Below, one piece after another: positions 1 through 5,820 of a DNA stretch of 5,820 nucleotides (the stretch's first letter is position 1; each line of letters opens with the position of its first letter). The notes below the pieces were generated by a model, which was given only the letters and a program-made list of their open reading frames with translations, was not told the origin of the DNA and did no database searches. The position numbers and the translations under genes are program-made. This DNA is from an uncultured Flavobacteriales bacterium (lineage in GTDB: Bacteria > Bacteroidota > Bacteroidia > Flavobacteriales > Vicingaceae): positions 1 to 5,820 of the forward strand of contig CAMPHX010000101.1 in the NCBI GenBank assembly GCA_946886085.1. Reading direction: 5' to 3'.

Positions 1-1
1 C

Positions 2-3000
2 CTTATAGCTATTGTATTTTATTCAGAGGCTAATAGCCAAGCAATACAAATTGGCACAGGAATAACCGAAAACACCATAACTCAAGCTTCTCCGGTTAAT
101 ACCTATTATAGAAGACAAATAGCTCATTTTGTTTATACTCGTCAGGAATTAAATGCCGCTGGTATTTCAGGAGTAAATACATTAACACAAATAGGCTTCT
201 TTATAACTACTAACCCATTGTTTAATATTCCGGGTTATACTATAAAAATGAAGCATACTAACCGACAAAACTCTAATAATTTAGGTGCTACGGGTTGGAC
301 AACTGTTAAAAACGCCTTTACTTATGCTCCGGAACCAAGAGATTATGATATGATTATTTTAGATAATCCATTTACTTGGAATGGAACAAGCAACATTGCA
401 ATAGAAATTTGTTGGTCGCAAGTTCAACCTACTTGGGATGCTTCAGGACAATGTAGAATTTATAATGCTAATAATGGATACAGTTACCGACAAGATGATA
501 ATGGAGGAAGTATTTGTGGGCAAACTCCAAACAATAGAGTTAATTATAAACCTCAAGTTCAATTTATTTTTAAATCAACTTCTACTTGGAATGGTTCCGT
601 AAGTACCGATTGGTTTAATCCTAATAACTGGGATGCCGATGTCCCTACTACCATTATGAATGCGTTAATTCCAGCAGGAATGACAAACTACCCTGTGGTT
701 ATTGGAAATACTGCTGTCTGTAAGAATTTAACACTAGACAATGGAGCTACACTTACTTTAAATGCAGGAGCAAATATTGATGTATATGCTGACTTTAACA
801 ATAATGGTACTTTTGTTCCATCAACAGGAAACTTAACATTTAAAGGAGATGTCGTAAACAATTTGAATTTAATCGGAACTCAAAACATTTATGACTTAAC
901 TATTGACAACGTAAATGGTGCTAGTATAAATTCAGGAAATGTAAATTTAACAGGAACTCTAAATATAGGTATTGCCACAGGAAATTTTAATACCAATAAC
1001 GCATTAACACTCATTTCTGATTCGGCAGGTACAGCTAGAATTAATGAACTAACTACAAAATGTAAGTATACATTAGACATGTTTGACAGTTATGGCGACA
1101 GCTGGAATGGAGCTTATATCACTGCTTACATTGACAATGTACCTGTAGGTGATTTCTATGCTAAACGTTCAAACTCTTCAAGCGATATTTATGTTCCTAC
1201 AGGATCAACTCTAAGACTTCAATATACAGCAGGTATTTATGAGAATGAAAATAGCTATACACTTTCCTTAAATAATACTGTTATTTTTAACGATGGTCCA
1301 AATCCATCGATAGGTAATAATGTTTTTAGCACTATTGCAACTTGTACTTTTTTTAATCCTATTTCGGGAAACATTACCATGCAACGCTATATAGATGCAG
1401 GAGCTACCAACTGGAGGTTTTTAGGTTCATCCGTAGCAGGTGCTTCCATTGCCGATTTAAGTAGCAGTTTTATTACTAGTGGCTTCCCTGGATCAGACTT
1501 TCCAAATTGGCCAACAGCTGCTAATCCTTGGCCTTCTATTTATTTCTATGATGAAAGTTTACCGGGAGCTCAAAGTAATGGTTTTATCCCACCTAGCAGT
1601 GCTTCAGATATTATTGGAGTTGGTGAAGGACTTTGGGTTTGGAGTGGAGATACCATTACAGGAACTCAACCATTTACCGTTGATGTTACAGGCCCTCCCA
1701 ATGTGGGGGATATAAGTTTACCGCTCTCATATACCAATTCAGGTTTACTAGCAGAAGATGGTTGGAACATGATGGCAAACCCTTATCCTTCATCTATCGA
1801 TTGGGATAATGCCAACATTATAAAAACAGGAATTAATGCAGCAATTTACATTTGGAACCCTGACAATCAACAATTCGCCAGTTATGTTGCAGGTTTTGGC
1901 ACTAACGGAGGATCTAATATTATTGCTTCATCTCAGGCAATATGGGTGCAGTCAATTAGTCCTATAGCTAATATTACATTTAGAGAAGCATCAAAAACAA
2001 GTGTTACAGGAAGTTTCTTAAAAACCACTAACAACAATCCATTTAAAATTATTGCCACCAACACCAATGGAAGTGATGAAATGATAATTCATTTTAATAA
2101 TAACACTACCAATCAGTATGATGGTGGTTTTGATGCTCATAAATTACCTTCTGACAATACCCTACTACCTATGATAGCAAGTGTTATGAGTAATGATATG
2201 TTTTCTATTAATCAACTACCTGAACAAGAAATTAATATATCCATAAAAATTCTTACAGGTGTTACAGGAACACATACTATCGAAGCAGAAAACATTTCAG
2301 ATTTAGGGAATATATCTTGTCTACTATTAGAAGATTTGCAGACAGGAAACATGTATAACTTGAACCAAAACAATAGCATTAATGTTACACTTTATGACAC
2401 TACTATTTCTGCTAGGTTTTTATTACACATTGGAGCTCCCAAAAATATCGACATTGATGAAATTAGCTGTATAAATCAACAAAATGGTGAAATAACTTTT
2501 GCAAAAAACAGCACTTCTCCTTTCGATATTACTTGGAGAGACGCTAACAATAATGTAGTATCATCCAAAAACAATGTATTGATGTATGATACACTAAGCA
2601 ACCTTGCTAGTGGAATCTATACCATTGAAACCACAGATGCACTTTGTGGAAATACAATAGACACAGTAGAACTAACCAATCCGTTACCAATAATTGCAAC
2701 ATTTACTATTGCTAAAGATACTTTTGCTATTAGTGAGCAAGTTAACTTCAATAATCAATCAACTAATGCAACAAATTATTATTGGAATTTTGGTGATGGA
2801 AATACTTCAACATTGGCCAGTCCAACACATGCTTATATGCAACCTGGTTCGTATTTAGCAAAACTAACAGCTTCTCAAAACAGTAATTGTTATCAGGAAG
2901 TTGACAAGCTAATTACCGTTAGTAATACTGTTGTATCTATTGATGAAATAACACCAAATGAAGTTAAAATATGGACAATAGATAACTACATCCAAATGGA

Positions 3001-3190
3001 GTTTTTAAACACTAAAAAATACACAGAAGTTGAAATTAGAGATTTATCTGGCAAATTAATTTTCTCCAAAAACGTAGTTAATTCAACTTACGAAAAAGTA
3101 AATACTACCAACTGGAGCGAAGCAGTATATTTAGTGACATTACTAAGTAACAATGGAGAAAAAGAAGTAAAGAAAGTGGTGATTAATTAA
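2..3190 (+). CDS. Large secreted modular surface protein with PKD domain and T9SS C-terminal sorting domain (5' end missing)
   Basis: The frame is open from the window edge to TAA at 3188-3190, giving 1062 visible residues; the start codon lies outside. Visible residues 1-14 (LIAIVFYSEANSQA) look like the end of a signal peptide, with cleavage likely after the last Ala. Modules in order: N-terminal beta-sandwich (about 15-190, containing PFTWNGTSNIAIE); a W-N-G...NW..vPt module (about 191-350); an inserted DSYGDSWNG module between Cys354 and Cys448; a QRYI...GWNMMANPYPSSIDWD region (about 455-660); a beta region containing GGFDAHKL (about 660-811); a SprB-like segment (about 823-895); a PKD domain with WNFGDG at 928-933 (about 896-974); and a T9SS type A sorting domain (about 977-1062). 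From family knowledge, such proteins cross the outer membrane by T9SS and are released or anchored at the surface. No catalytic motif is visible. An adhesin or surface-layer role is inference. Confidence 0.9.
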   Translation, partial: LIAIVFYSEANSQAIQIGTGITENTITQASPVNTYYRRQIAHFVYTRQELNAAGISGVNTLTQIGFFITTNPLFNIPGYTIKMKHTNRQNSNNLGATGWTTVKNAFTYAPEPRDYDMIILDNPFTWNGTSNIAIEICWSQVQPTWDASGQCRIYNANNGYSYRQDDNGGSICGQTPNNRVNYKPQVQFIFKSTSTWNGSVSTDWFNPNNWDADVPTTIMNALIPAGMTNYPVVIGNTAVCKNLTLDNGATLTLNAGANIDVYADFNNNGTFVPSTGNLTFKGDVVNNLNLIGTQNIYDLTIDNVNGASINSGNVNLTGTLNIGIATGNFNTNNALTLISDSAGTARINELTTKCKYTLDMFDSYGDSWNGAYITAYIDNVPVGDFYAKRSNSSSDIYVPTGSTLRLQYTAGIYENENSYTLSLNNTVIFNDGPNPSIGNNVFSTIATCTFFNPISGNITMQRYIDAGATNWRFLGSSVAGASIADLSSSFITSGFPGSDFPNWPTAANPWPSIYFYDESLPGAQSNGFIPPSSASDIIGVGEGLWVWSGDTITGTQPFTVDVTGPPNVGDISLPLSYTNSGLLAEDGWNMMANPYPSSIDWDNANIIKTGINAAIYIWNPDNQQFASYVAGFGTNGGSNIIASSQAIWVQSISPIANITFREASKTSVTGSFLKTTNNNPFKIIATNTNGSDEMIIHFNNNTTNQYDGGFDAHKLPSDNTLLPMIASVMSNDMFSINQLPEQEINISIKILTGVTGTHTIEAENISDLGNISCLLLEDLQTGNMYNLNQNNSINVTLYDTTISARFLLHIGAPKNIDIDEISCINQQNGEITFAKNSTSPFDITWRDANNNVVSSKNNVLMYDTLSNLASGIYTIETTDALCGNTIDTVELTNPLPIIATFTIAKDTFAISEQVNFNNQSTNATNYYWNFGDGNTSTLASPTHAYMQPGSYLAKLTASQNSNCYQEVDKLITVSNTVVSIDEITPNEVKIWTIDNYIQMEFLNTKKYTEVEIRDLSGKLIFSKNVVNSTYEKVNTTNWSEAVYLVTLLSNNGEKEVKKVVIN
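1061..1345 (+). other. Inserted DSYGDSWNG-type module inside the secreted protein
   Basis: Visible residues 354-448 form a compact module starting KCKYTLDMFDSYGDSWNGA and later containing YENENSYTL and a 'NDGP.PSIG' segment. It has a cysteine at each end (Cys354, Cys448), which could form a disulfide closing its base. The surrounding sequence reads as a continuous family pattern if the module is removed: 'LTLISDSAGTARI' before it and 'SGNITMQRYI' after it normally sit close together in Bacteroidota secreted proteins. This is therefore most simply read as a domain insertion. The fold and function are not known to me. The Asp/Asn/Gly-rich DSYGDSWNG loop could bind calcium, but that is inference. 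Confidence 0.6.
2687..2923 (+). other. PKD domain of the secreted protein
   Basis: Visible residues 896-974 carry the typical PKD pattern: an extended first strand, then YYWNFGDGNTS, a P-T-H-x-Y turn (SPTHAYMQPGSY) and a final hydrophobic strand ending ITVS. PKD domains are Ig-like beta-sandwiches of extracellular proteins that usually act as spacers or in protein and carbohydrate contacts. Here it sits just before the sorting domain, a common place in T9SS cargo. Confidence 0.85.
2930..3187 (+). other. T9SS type A C-terminal sorting domain
   Basis: The last 86 or so residues have the expected arrangement. A short N-terminal strand (VVSIDEI) is followed by a segment before YIQMEFLN, then VEIRDLSGKLIFSKNVVN, a W-S-x-A-V-Y-L-V strand, and a basic terminus ending EVKKVVIN. 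The 'DLSGKLIF' and 'YLVTL...KKVVI' strands are hallmarks of this family. In known systems the domain directs export through the type IX translocon and is removed or used for attachment to A-LPS or similar. It implies the host has a T9SS. Confidence 0.9.
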
Positions 3191-3197
3191 TTTAATC
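3181..3197. repeat. Small inverted repeat spanning two convergent stop codons
   Basis: GATTAA (3181-3186) and TTAATC (3192-3197) are perfect inverted arms around 5 bases, and the repeat contains both stop codons of the converging genes. With six A/T-rich pairs it is weak as a hairpin and has no flanking T-tract on either strand, so a terminator role is doubtful. The arms encode the last codons of both genes. Confidence 0.35.
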
Positions 3198-4217
3198 TTC
3201 AAACACCTTAGTTCCTTCAGTGCAATTTTTACAAATATCTATTGATTGCCTGTTGGTCAATATGTTTTTTCTAAACGACTGGTAAGCGTTAGATTTCCAT
3301 AGTTCTTTAAAATTGGATATTGATACATCGCCTAACTGATGTTGTGCATCTTTATCAAAACAACAAGGCACCACCTTTCCATCCCAAGTAATTACACATG
3401 AACTCCACATACGCCAACATTCGTTGAGCATTTTGTTTTTTAAAGTAAATTTTCCGTTAGGCAGTTTTTTATAGCGGGAATATTTTTCATTCTCAGGAAT
3501 AAGTGGATTTCCGTTTTCGTAGTTATATACCTGAGCAGTTTTAAAACGAATTTCATCAACACCTAATTCTTTTGCCAATAACTTTGCTTCTTCAAGTTGA
3601 TGCTCGTTGGGTTTTACTACCAAAAACTGAAAGATAACATAAGGCGTTTTAGATTGAAGCTCTTTTTTCCATTTTAAGATGTTTTTTGTTCCAGCCAACA
3701 CCTTATCTAACTTTCCATGAACACGATAATTTTCATACACCTCTTGAGTAATGCCATCAATAGAAATAATTAACCTATCCAATCCCGATTCTACCGTTTT
3801 TTTAGCCGTTTCGTCTGTAAGAAAATGTGCATTGGTTGATGTAGCCGTATAAATATTTTGTTGGTGAGCATAAGTTACCATTTCCAAAAAATTAGGATTA
3901 ATAAATGGCTCTCCCTGAAAATAAAAATTCAAATAAAAAACATGTTTTTTTACTTTGTTTATGGTCTGCTGGTAAAATGGATTTTTAAGATTCCCCTCTG
4001 GACGAGAAAATTGTTTTAGTCCGCTTGGACATTCAGGACAACCTAAATTACAAGCTGTTGTAGGTTCAATAGTTAAACTCATTGGTAAGCCTATTATTTT
4101 TCCTGATTTGGTAAGTTTTGAAAGATGATAACTGAAATATAATCCGATAATATTAATCCCTCTGGCAAAAGTGATTTTTTTTAAAATGCTAATATTATCA
4201 TGTTTCAAAAGTGCCAT
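3192..4217 (-). CDS. Radical SAM protein with C-terminal SPASM domain, substrate unknown
   Basis: This 341-residue protein has the radical SAM cluster motif CNLGCPEC (Cys56, Cys60, Cys63), which binds the 4Fe-4S cluster that cleaves S-adenosylmethionine. A QGEP motif (101-104) corresponds to the family's GGEP, and LIISIDGITQEVYENYR fits a later barrel strand. The C-terminus is SPASM-like, with Cys267, Cys274, Cys285, Cys286, Cys329 and Cys332 around DGKVVPCC and ICKNC, suggesting one or two auxiliary clusters. About 45 residues precede the radical SAM core and include a moderately hydrophobic stretch (INIIGLYFSYHL) that may be an amphipathic helix; I do not call it a membrane segment. SPASM enzymes often modify peptides (PqqE, AlbA, anSME) but others act on small molecules. 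No precursor peptide gene is visible nearby. ATG is at 4217 with no Shine-Dalgarno. It lies 52 bp downstream of thiL and may share its transcript. Confidence 0.9.
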   Translation of the reverse strand: MALLKHDNISILKKITFARGINIIGLYFSYHLSKLTKSGKIIGLPMSLTIEPTTACNLGCPECPSGLKQFSRPEGNLKNPFYQQTINKVKKHVFYLNFYFQGEPFINPNFLEMVTYAHQQNIYTATSTNAHFLTDETAKKTVESGLDRLIISIDGITQEVYENYRVHGKLDKVLAGTKNILKWKKELQSKTPYVIFQFLVVKPNEHQLEEAKLLAKELGVDEIRFKTAQVYNYENGNPLIPENEKYSRYKKLPNGKFTLKNKMLNECWRMWSSCVITWDGKVVPCCFDKDAQHQLGDVSISNFKELWKSNAYQSFRKNILTNRQSIDICKNCTEGTKVFED

Positions 4218-4241
4218 TTGGTAAAGTTAGTGAAAACATAT

Positions 4242-4258
4242 TGATGTAAAATACATCA
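4242..4258. repeat. 17-bp palindrome between thiL and the radical SAM gene
   Basis: TGATGTA (4242-4248) and TACATCA (4252-4258) are perfect 7-bp inverted arms around AAA. An outer pair, AAAACAT (4233-4239) and ATGTTTT (4265-4271), is also perfectly complementary, so the whole intergenic RNA could fold into a two-part hairpin with an asymmetric internal loop. The outer arm overlaps the thiL stop codon (4270-4272). It could be an operator, an mRNA-stabilising or processing hairpin, or a weak attenuator. There is no clean T-tract to make it a standard terminator. Confidence 0.5.
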
Positions 4259-4269
4259 TATTCAATGTT

Positions 4270-5331
4270 TTAGTTTTCATCCTCTTTTTTCAAGATGGCA
4301 TTCCACCCTTGTGCAGTAAGTTCATGAACCGTATCTCCATTGGAAACAAACTCATACTTACCTTTATCAGAAGTAATATGTCCGATAATAGAAACTCTTT
4401 TCTGCTCTTTTATCTTTTCATAATCCTCTAAAGAAATAGTAAAAAGCAATTCATAATCTTCACCACCATTTAATGAACAAACAGAAGGATTTAAATTCAT
4501 TTCTTCAGCCGTAGAAACCGTTAAAGGATCAATAGGAAGCTTGTCTTCATAAATAGTACATCCTACTCCAGATTGAGTACAAATATGGATAATTTCAGAA
4601 GAAAGTCCATCAGAAATATCTATCATAGCAGTAGGCTGAACACCCAATTCTTTAAACATTTCAATCACATCTTGTCGTGGTTCAGGTTTTAGTTGCCTTT
4701 CCAATACATAATCGTACCCCGAAAAATCAGGTTGAATAGCAGGATTTTCATTAAAAATTTGCTTTTCTCTTTCTAGTAATTGTAAGCCCATAAAAGCTCC
4801 TCCTAAGTCGCCCGACACACAAATTAAATCGTTTTCTTTAGCTCCATTTCTGTAAACTATTTCTTTCTTTTCTGCTTCACCAACAGCAGTTATGCTTATA
4901 ATCAATCCTGAATTTGATGAGGTGGTATCGCCACCAACCAAATCAACTCCATAAATTTCGCAAGCCAACAACATGCCTGCATACAATTCTTCCAAGGCTT
5001 CAATAGAAATTTTATTAGAAACAGCAATAGAAACAGTAATTTGAGTAGGTACCGCATTCATAGCATAAACATCCGAGAGATTAACTGTAACAGCCTTATA
5101 TCCTAAATGCTTAAATGGTGTATAAATCAAATCAAAATGGATGCCTTCTACTAACATATCAGTAGTTACCACGATTTGTTTATTTTTAGATGGTGCAATT
5201 ACAGCAGCATCATCACCAACTCCTTTAACAGAAGTTGGGTTTTTTAATTTTATTTGAGAAGTAAGGTGATTAATTAATCCAAATTCACCAAGATTCTCAA
5301 TTTCTTTGGGGTTATTTTTATCTTCAAACAT
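4270..5331 (-). CDS. thiL: Thiamine-monophosphate kinase
   Basis: ThiL phosphorylates thiamine monophosphate with ATP to make thiamine diphosphate, the last step of cofactor synthesis, in the cytoplasm. The 353-residue protein has the family's motifs in order: GVGDDAAV (37-44) and TTDMLVEGIHF (56-66), which contribute metal and nucleotide binding; NLSDVYAMNA (84-93); LVGGDTTSS (131-139); VSGDLGGAFMGL (172-183); RQLKPEPR (212-219); IDISDGLSSE (237-246); and NGGEDYELLFT (288-298). All key Asp residues appear intact and the length is normal, so it should be active. The start at 5331 gives MFEDKNN..LGEFGLI, an N-terminus I recall as typical of Bacteroidota ThiL. A promoter ends only 4 bp upstream of it, so the message is probably leaderless. 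It is divergent from sufA and followed 52 bp later by the radical SAM gene. No other thiamine gene is in view. Confidence 0.96.
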   Translation of the reverse strand: MFEDKNNPKEIENLGEFGLINHLTSQIKLKNPTSVKGVGDDAAVIAPSKNKQIVVTTDMLVEGIHFDLIYTPFKHLGYKAVTVNLSDVYAMNAVPTQITVSIAVSNKISIEALEELYAGMLLACEIYGVDLVGGDTTSSNSGLIISITAVGEAEKKEIVYRNGAKENDLICVSGDLGGAFMGLQLLEREKQIFNENPAIQPDFSGYDYVLERQLKPEPRQDVIEMFKELGVQPTAMIDISDGLSSEIIHICTQSGVGCTIYEDKLPIDPLTVSTAEEMNLNPSVCSLNGGEDYELLFTISLEDYEKIKEQKRVSIIGHITSDKGKYEFVSNGDTVHELTAQGWNAILKKEDEN

Positions 5332-5335
5332 AAGG

Positions 5336-5364
5336 CAAAGGTAAGAAATTCATTTATTGAACAA
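5336..5364 (-). promoter_or_regulatory. Bacteroidota-type promoter of thiL, abutting the start codon
   Basis: On the minus strand, TACCTTTG (5343 down to 5336) matches the -7 consensus TAnnTTTG exactly. TTG (5364-5362) lies 18 bases upstream of it, within the spacing known for Flavobacterium promoters. Only four bases (CCTT) separate the -7 box from the ATG. Transcription starting 5-8 bases after the box would begin at or next to the A of the ATG, predicting a leaderless mRNA. Confidence 0.7.
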
Positions 5365-5400
5365 TCTATTTAAATTTAGATTTACTTTTTTCACTTTTTC

Positions 5401-5432
5401 TTTGTTTCGATACCACATTTTAGGTACTTTTG
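5401..5432 (+). promoter_or_regulatory. Bacteroidota-type promoter of sufA
   Basis: TTTG at 5401-5404 and TACTTTTG at 5425-5432 match the -33 (TTTG/TTG) and -7 (TAnnTTTG) elements of the Bacteroidota primary sigma factor exactly, with 20 bases between them. Transcription would start around 5437-5440, leaving a leader of roughly 26-29 bases before the ATG at 5466. There is no Shine-Dalgarno; the bases before the ATG are A/T-rich, as usual in this phylum. Confidence 0.75.
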
Positions 5433-5437
5433 CCCTA

Positions 5438-5456
5438 ATTTAGAATTAATCTAAAT
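5438..5456. promoter_or_regulatory. Candidate operator: 19-bp inverted repeat at the sufA transcription start
   Basis: ATTTAGA (5438-5444) and TCTAAAT (5450-5456) are perfect 7-bp inverted arms around ATTAA. The repeat begins just after the -7 box, where transcription should start, a position where a bound repressor would block initiation. Genes for Fe-S assembly are commonly controlled by iron- or cluster-sensing regulators (Rrf2/IscR family, or Fur/DtxR-type). Which one, if any, binds here is inference. A single half-site copy, ATTTAGA, also occurs at 5374-5380 in the thiL side of the intergenic region. Weak RNA folding of the leader is an alternative. Confidence 0.5.
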
Positions 5457-5465
5457 AATTGAATT

Positions 5466-5792
5466 ATGATAACAGTTTCAGAAAACGCAAAAAAACAAGC
5501 TATTAAGCTAATGCAAGACGATAATGCTCCCGAAGGAAGCTTTGTTAGAGTTGGTGTAAAAGGTGGTGGATGCTCTGGTTTAACTTATGATTTATCTTTC
5601 GACCATATCATGAACGATGATGACAAAGTATTTGAAGATAATGGAGTTAAAGTAGTGTGCGACAAAAAAAGCATTCTATACCTTGCCGGAACAGAACTTG
5701 ATTTTTCAGGTGGATTAAATGGCAAAGGCTTTATTTTTAAAAATCCTAACGCTAACAGAACTTGCGGTTGTGGAGAGAGTTTCTCACTGTAA
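5466..5792 (+). CDS. sufA: A-type iron-sulfur cluster carrier (SufA/IscA/HesB family)
   Basis: This 108-residue cytoplasmic protein binds a nascent Fe-S cluster (or iron) and passes it to target apoproteins. It has the three conserved cysteines of the family: Cys36 in GGGCSGL and Cys100/Cys102 in the C-terminal TCGCGESF motif. Other typical pieces are RVGVKGGGCSG, the DLSFD strand, and a 'LNGKGFIFKNPNA' stretch before the C-G-C. The length is standard and it is complete. The start is fixed by the promoter and by MITVSENAKKQA, a normal N-terminus. In Bacteroidota a gene like this often heads a sufBCDS operon, so sufB may follow beyond the edge; that is inference. The symbol is approximate, since SufA, IscA and ErpA cannot be separated from sequence alone. 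Expression is probably set by the promoter and inverted repeat just upstream. Confidence 0.95.
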   Translation: MITVSENAKKQAIKLMQDDNAPEGSFVRVGVKGGGCSGLTYDLSFDHIMNDDDKVFEDNGVKVVCDKKSILYLAGTELDFSGGLNGKGFIFKNPNANRTCGCGESFSL

Positions 5793-5820
5793 ATTAGAGA
5801 TTGAAAATTAGAGATTAGAG
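5793..5820. repeat. Heptamer tandem repeat after sufA, running off the window
   Basis: Immediately after the sufA stop come four 7-base units: ATTAGAG, ATTGAAA, ATTAGAG, ATTAGAG. Three are identical and the second is degenerate. The array continues to the last base, so its true length is unknown. Short intergenic heptamer-type repeats are seen in some Bacteroidota genomes. No function can be assigned. Confidence 0.6.

Noticed and set aside
218..220. TTG as the start codon of the large secreted protein
   Set aside because: The same frame is open for 72 more codons up to the window edge and encodes a signal-peptide end and the beginning of the N-terminal beta-sandwich. The TTG is an internal Leu codon.
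889..1080. 63-codon open frame on the minus strand
   Set aside because: It lies wholly inside the large secreted-protein gene, has no family resemblance or promoter, and is best read as a shadow frame.
1479..1715. 78-codon open frame on the plus strand
   Set aside because: It overlaps the well-supported secreted-protein frame, which has clear family motifs through this stretch; the alternative protein resembles nothing I recognise.
4215..4228. TAACTTTA just upstream of the radical SAM gene as a -7 promoter box
   Set aside because: It misses the final G of TAnnTTTG and has no TTG at the expected spacing, so I do not call an independent promoter.
4218..4269. Short peptide gene that could be a substrate for the radical SAM enzyme
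   Set aside because: The gap is only 52 bp and mostly palindromic, with no open frame of useful length on either strand. The other flank is fully occupied by the convergent gene.
5384..5400. T-rich run as a terminator between thiL and sufA
   Set aside because: It lacks a preceding GC-containing stem and lies between two divergent promoters, where a terminator for neither gene is needed.
5332..5465. TPP riboswitch upstream of thiL
   Set aside because: The leader is too short, the promoter abuts the ATG, and no THI-box-like sequence is visible.

Overview
The window looks like chromosomal DNA from a member of the Bacteroidota, most likely a Flavobacteriia-like marine or environmental lineage. 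The base composition is AT-rich. A large surface protein ends in a type IX secretion (T9SS) sorting domain. Two promoters match the Bacteroidota-specific TTG / TAnnTTTG pattern. Start codons lack Shine-Dalgarno sequences. Nothing identifies the genus or species.

Layout: (1) Positions 2-3190, plus strand, hold a 5'-truncated gene for a very large secreted, modular beta-rich protein. The visible part is 1062 residues, running from the end of the signal peptide to the stop codon. In order it has an N-terminal beta-sandwich, a 'W-N-G/NW..vPt' module interrupted by a Cys-bracketed 'DSYGDSWNG' module, a 'QRYI...GWNxxxNPYPSSIDWD' region, a 'GGFDAHKL' region, a SprB-like segment, a PKD domain and a T9SS type A sorting domain. 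(2) Positions 3192-4217, minus strand, encode a radical SAM/SPASM protein of unknown substrate, convergent with the first gene and separated from it by one base. (3) Positions 4270-5331, minus strand, encode thiamine-monophosphate kinase (ThiL), 52 bp upstream of the radical SAM gene in the same direction. The two may share a transcript. (4) Positions 5466-5792, plus strand, encode an A-type iron-sulfur carrier (SufA/IscA/HesB family), which in this phylum usually opens the suf operon. The window ends 28 bp after its stop.

The 134-bp divergent region between thiL and sufA is the most informative noncoding stretch. Each gene has its own well-formed Bacteroidota promoter. The thiL promoter abuts the ATG, so the mRNA is probably leaderless. 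The sufA promoter is followed by a 19-bp inverted repeat at the predicted transcription start, a plausible operator. Other noncoding structure includes a 17-bp palindrome between thiL and the radical SAM gene, a small palindrome spanning the two convergent stop codons, and heptamer tandem repeats at the right edge.

I see no mobile element, CRISPR array, tRNA or rRNA, and no convincing new multi-gene system. The genes look like ordinary chromosomal housekeeping and surface-protein genes. The main open questions are the radical SAM enzyme's substrate, the mosaic architecture of the secreted protein, and control of the thiL/sufA divergent region.
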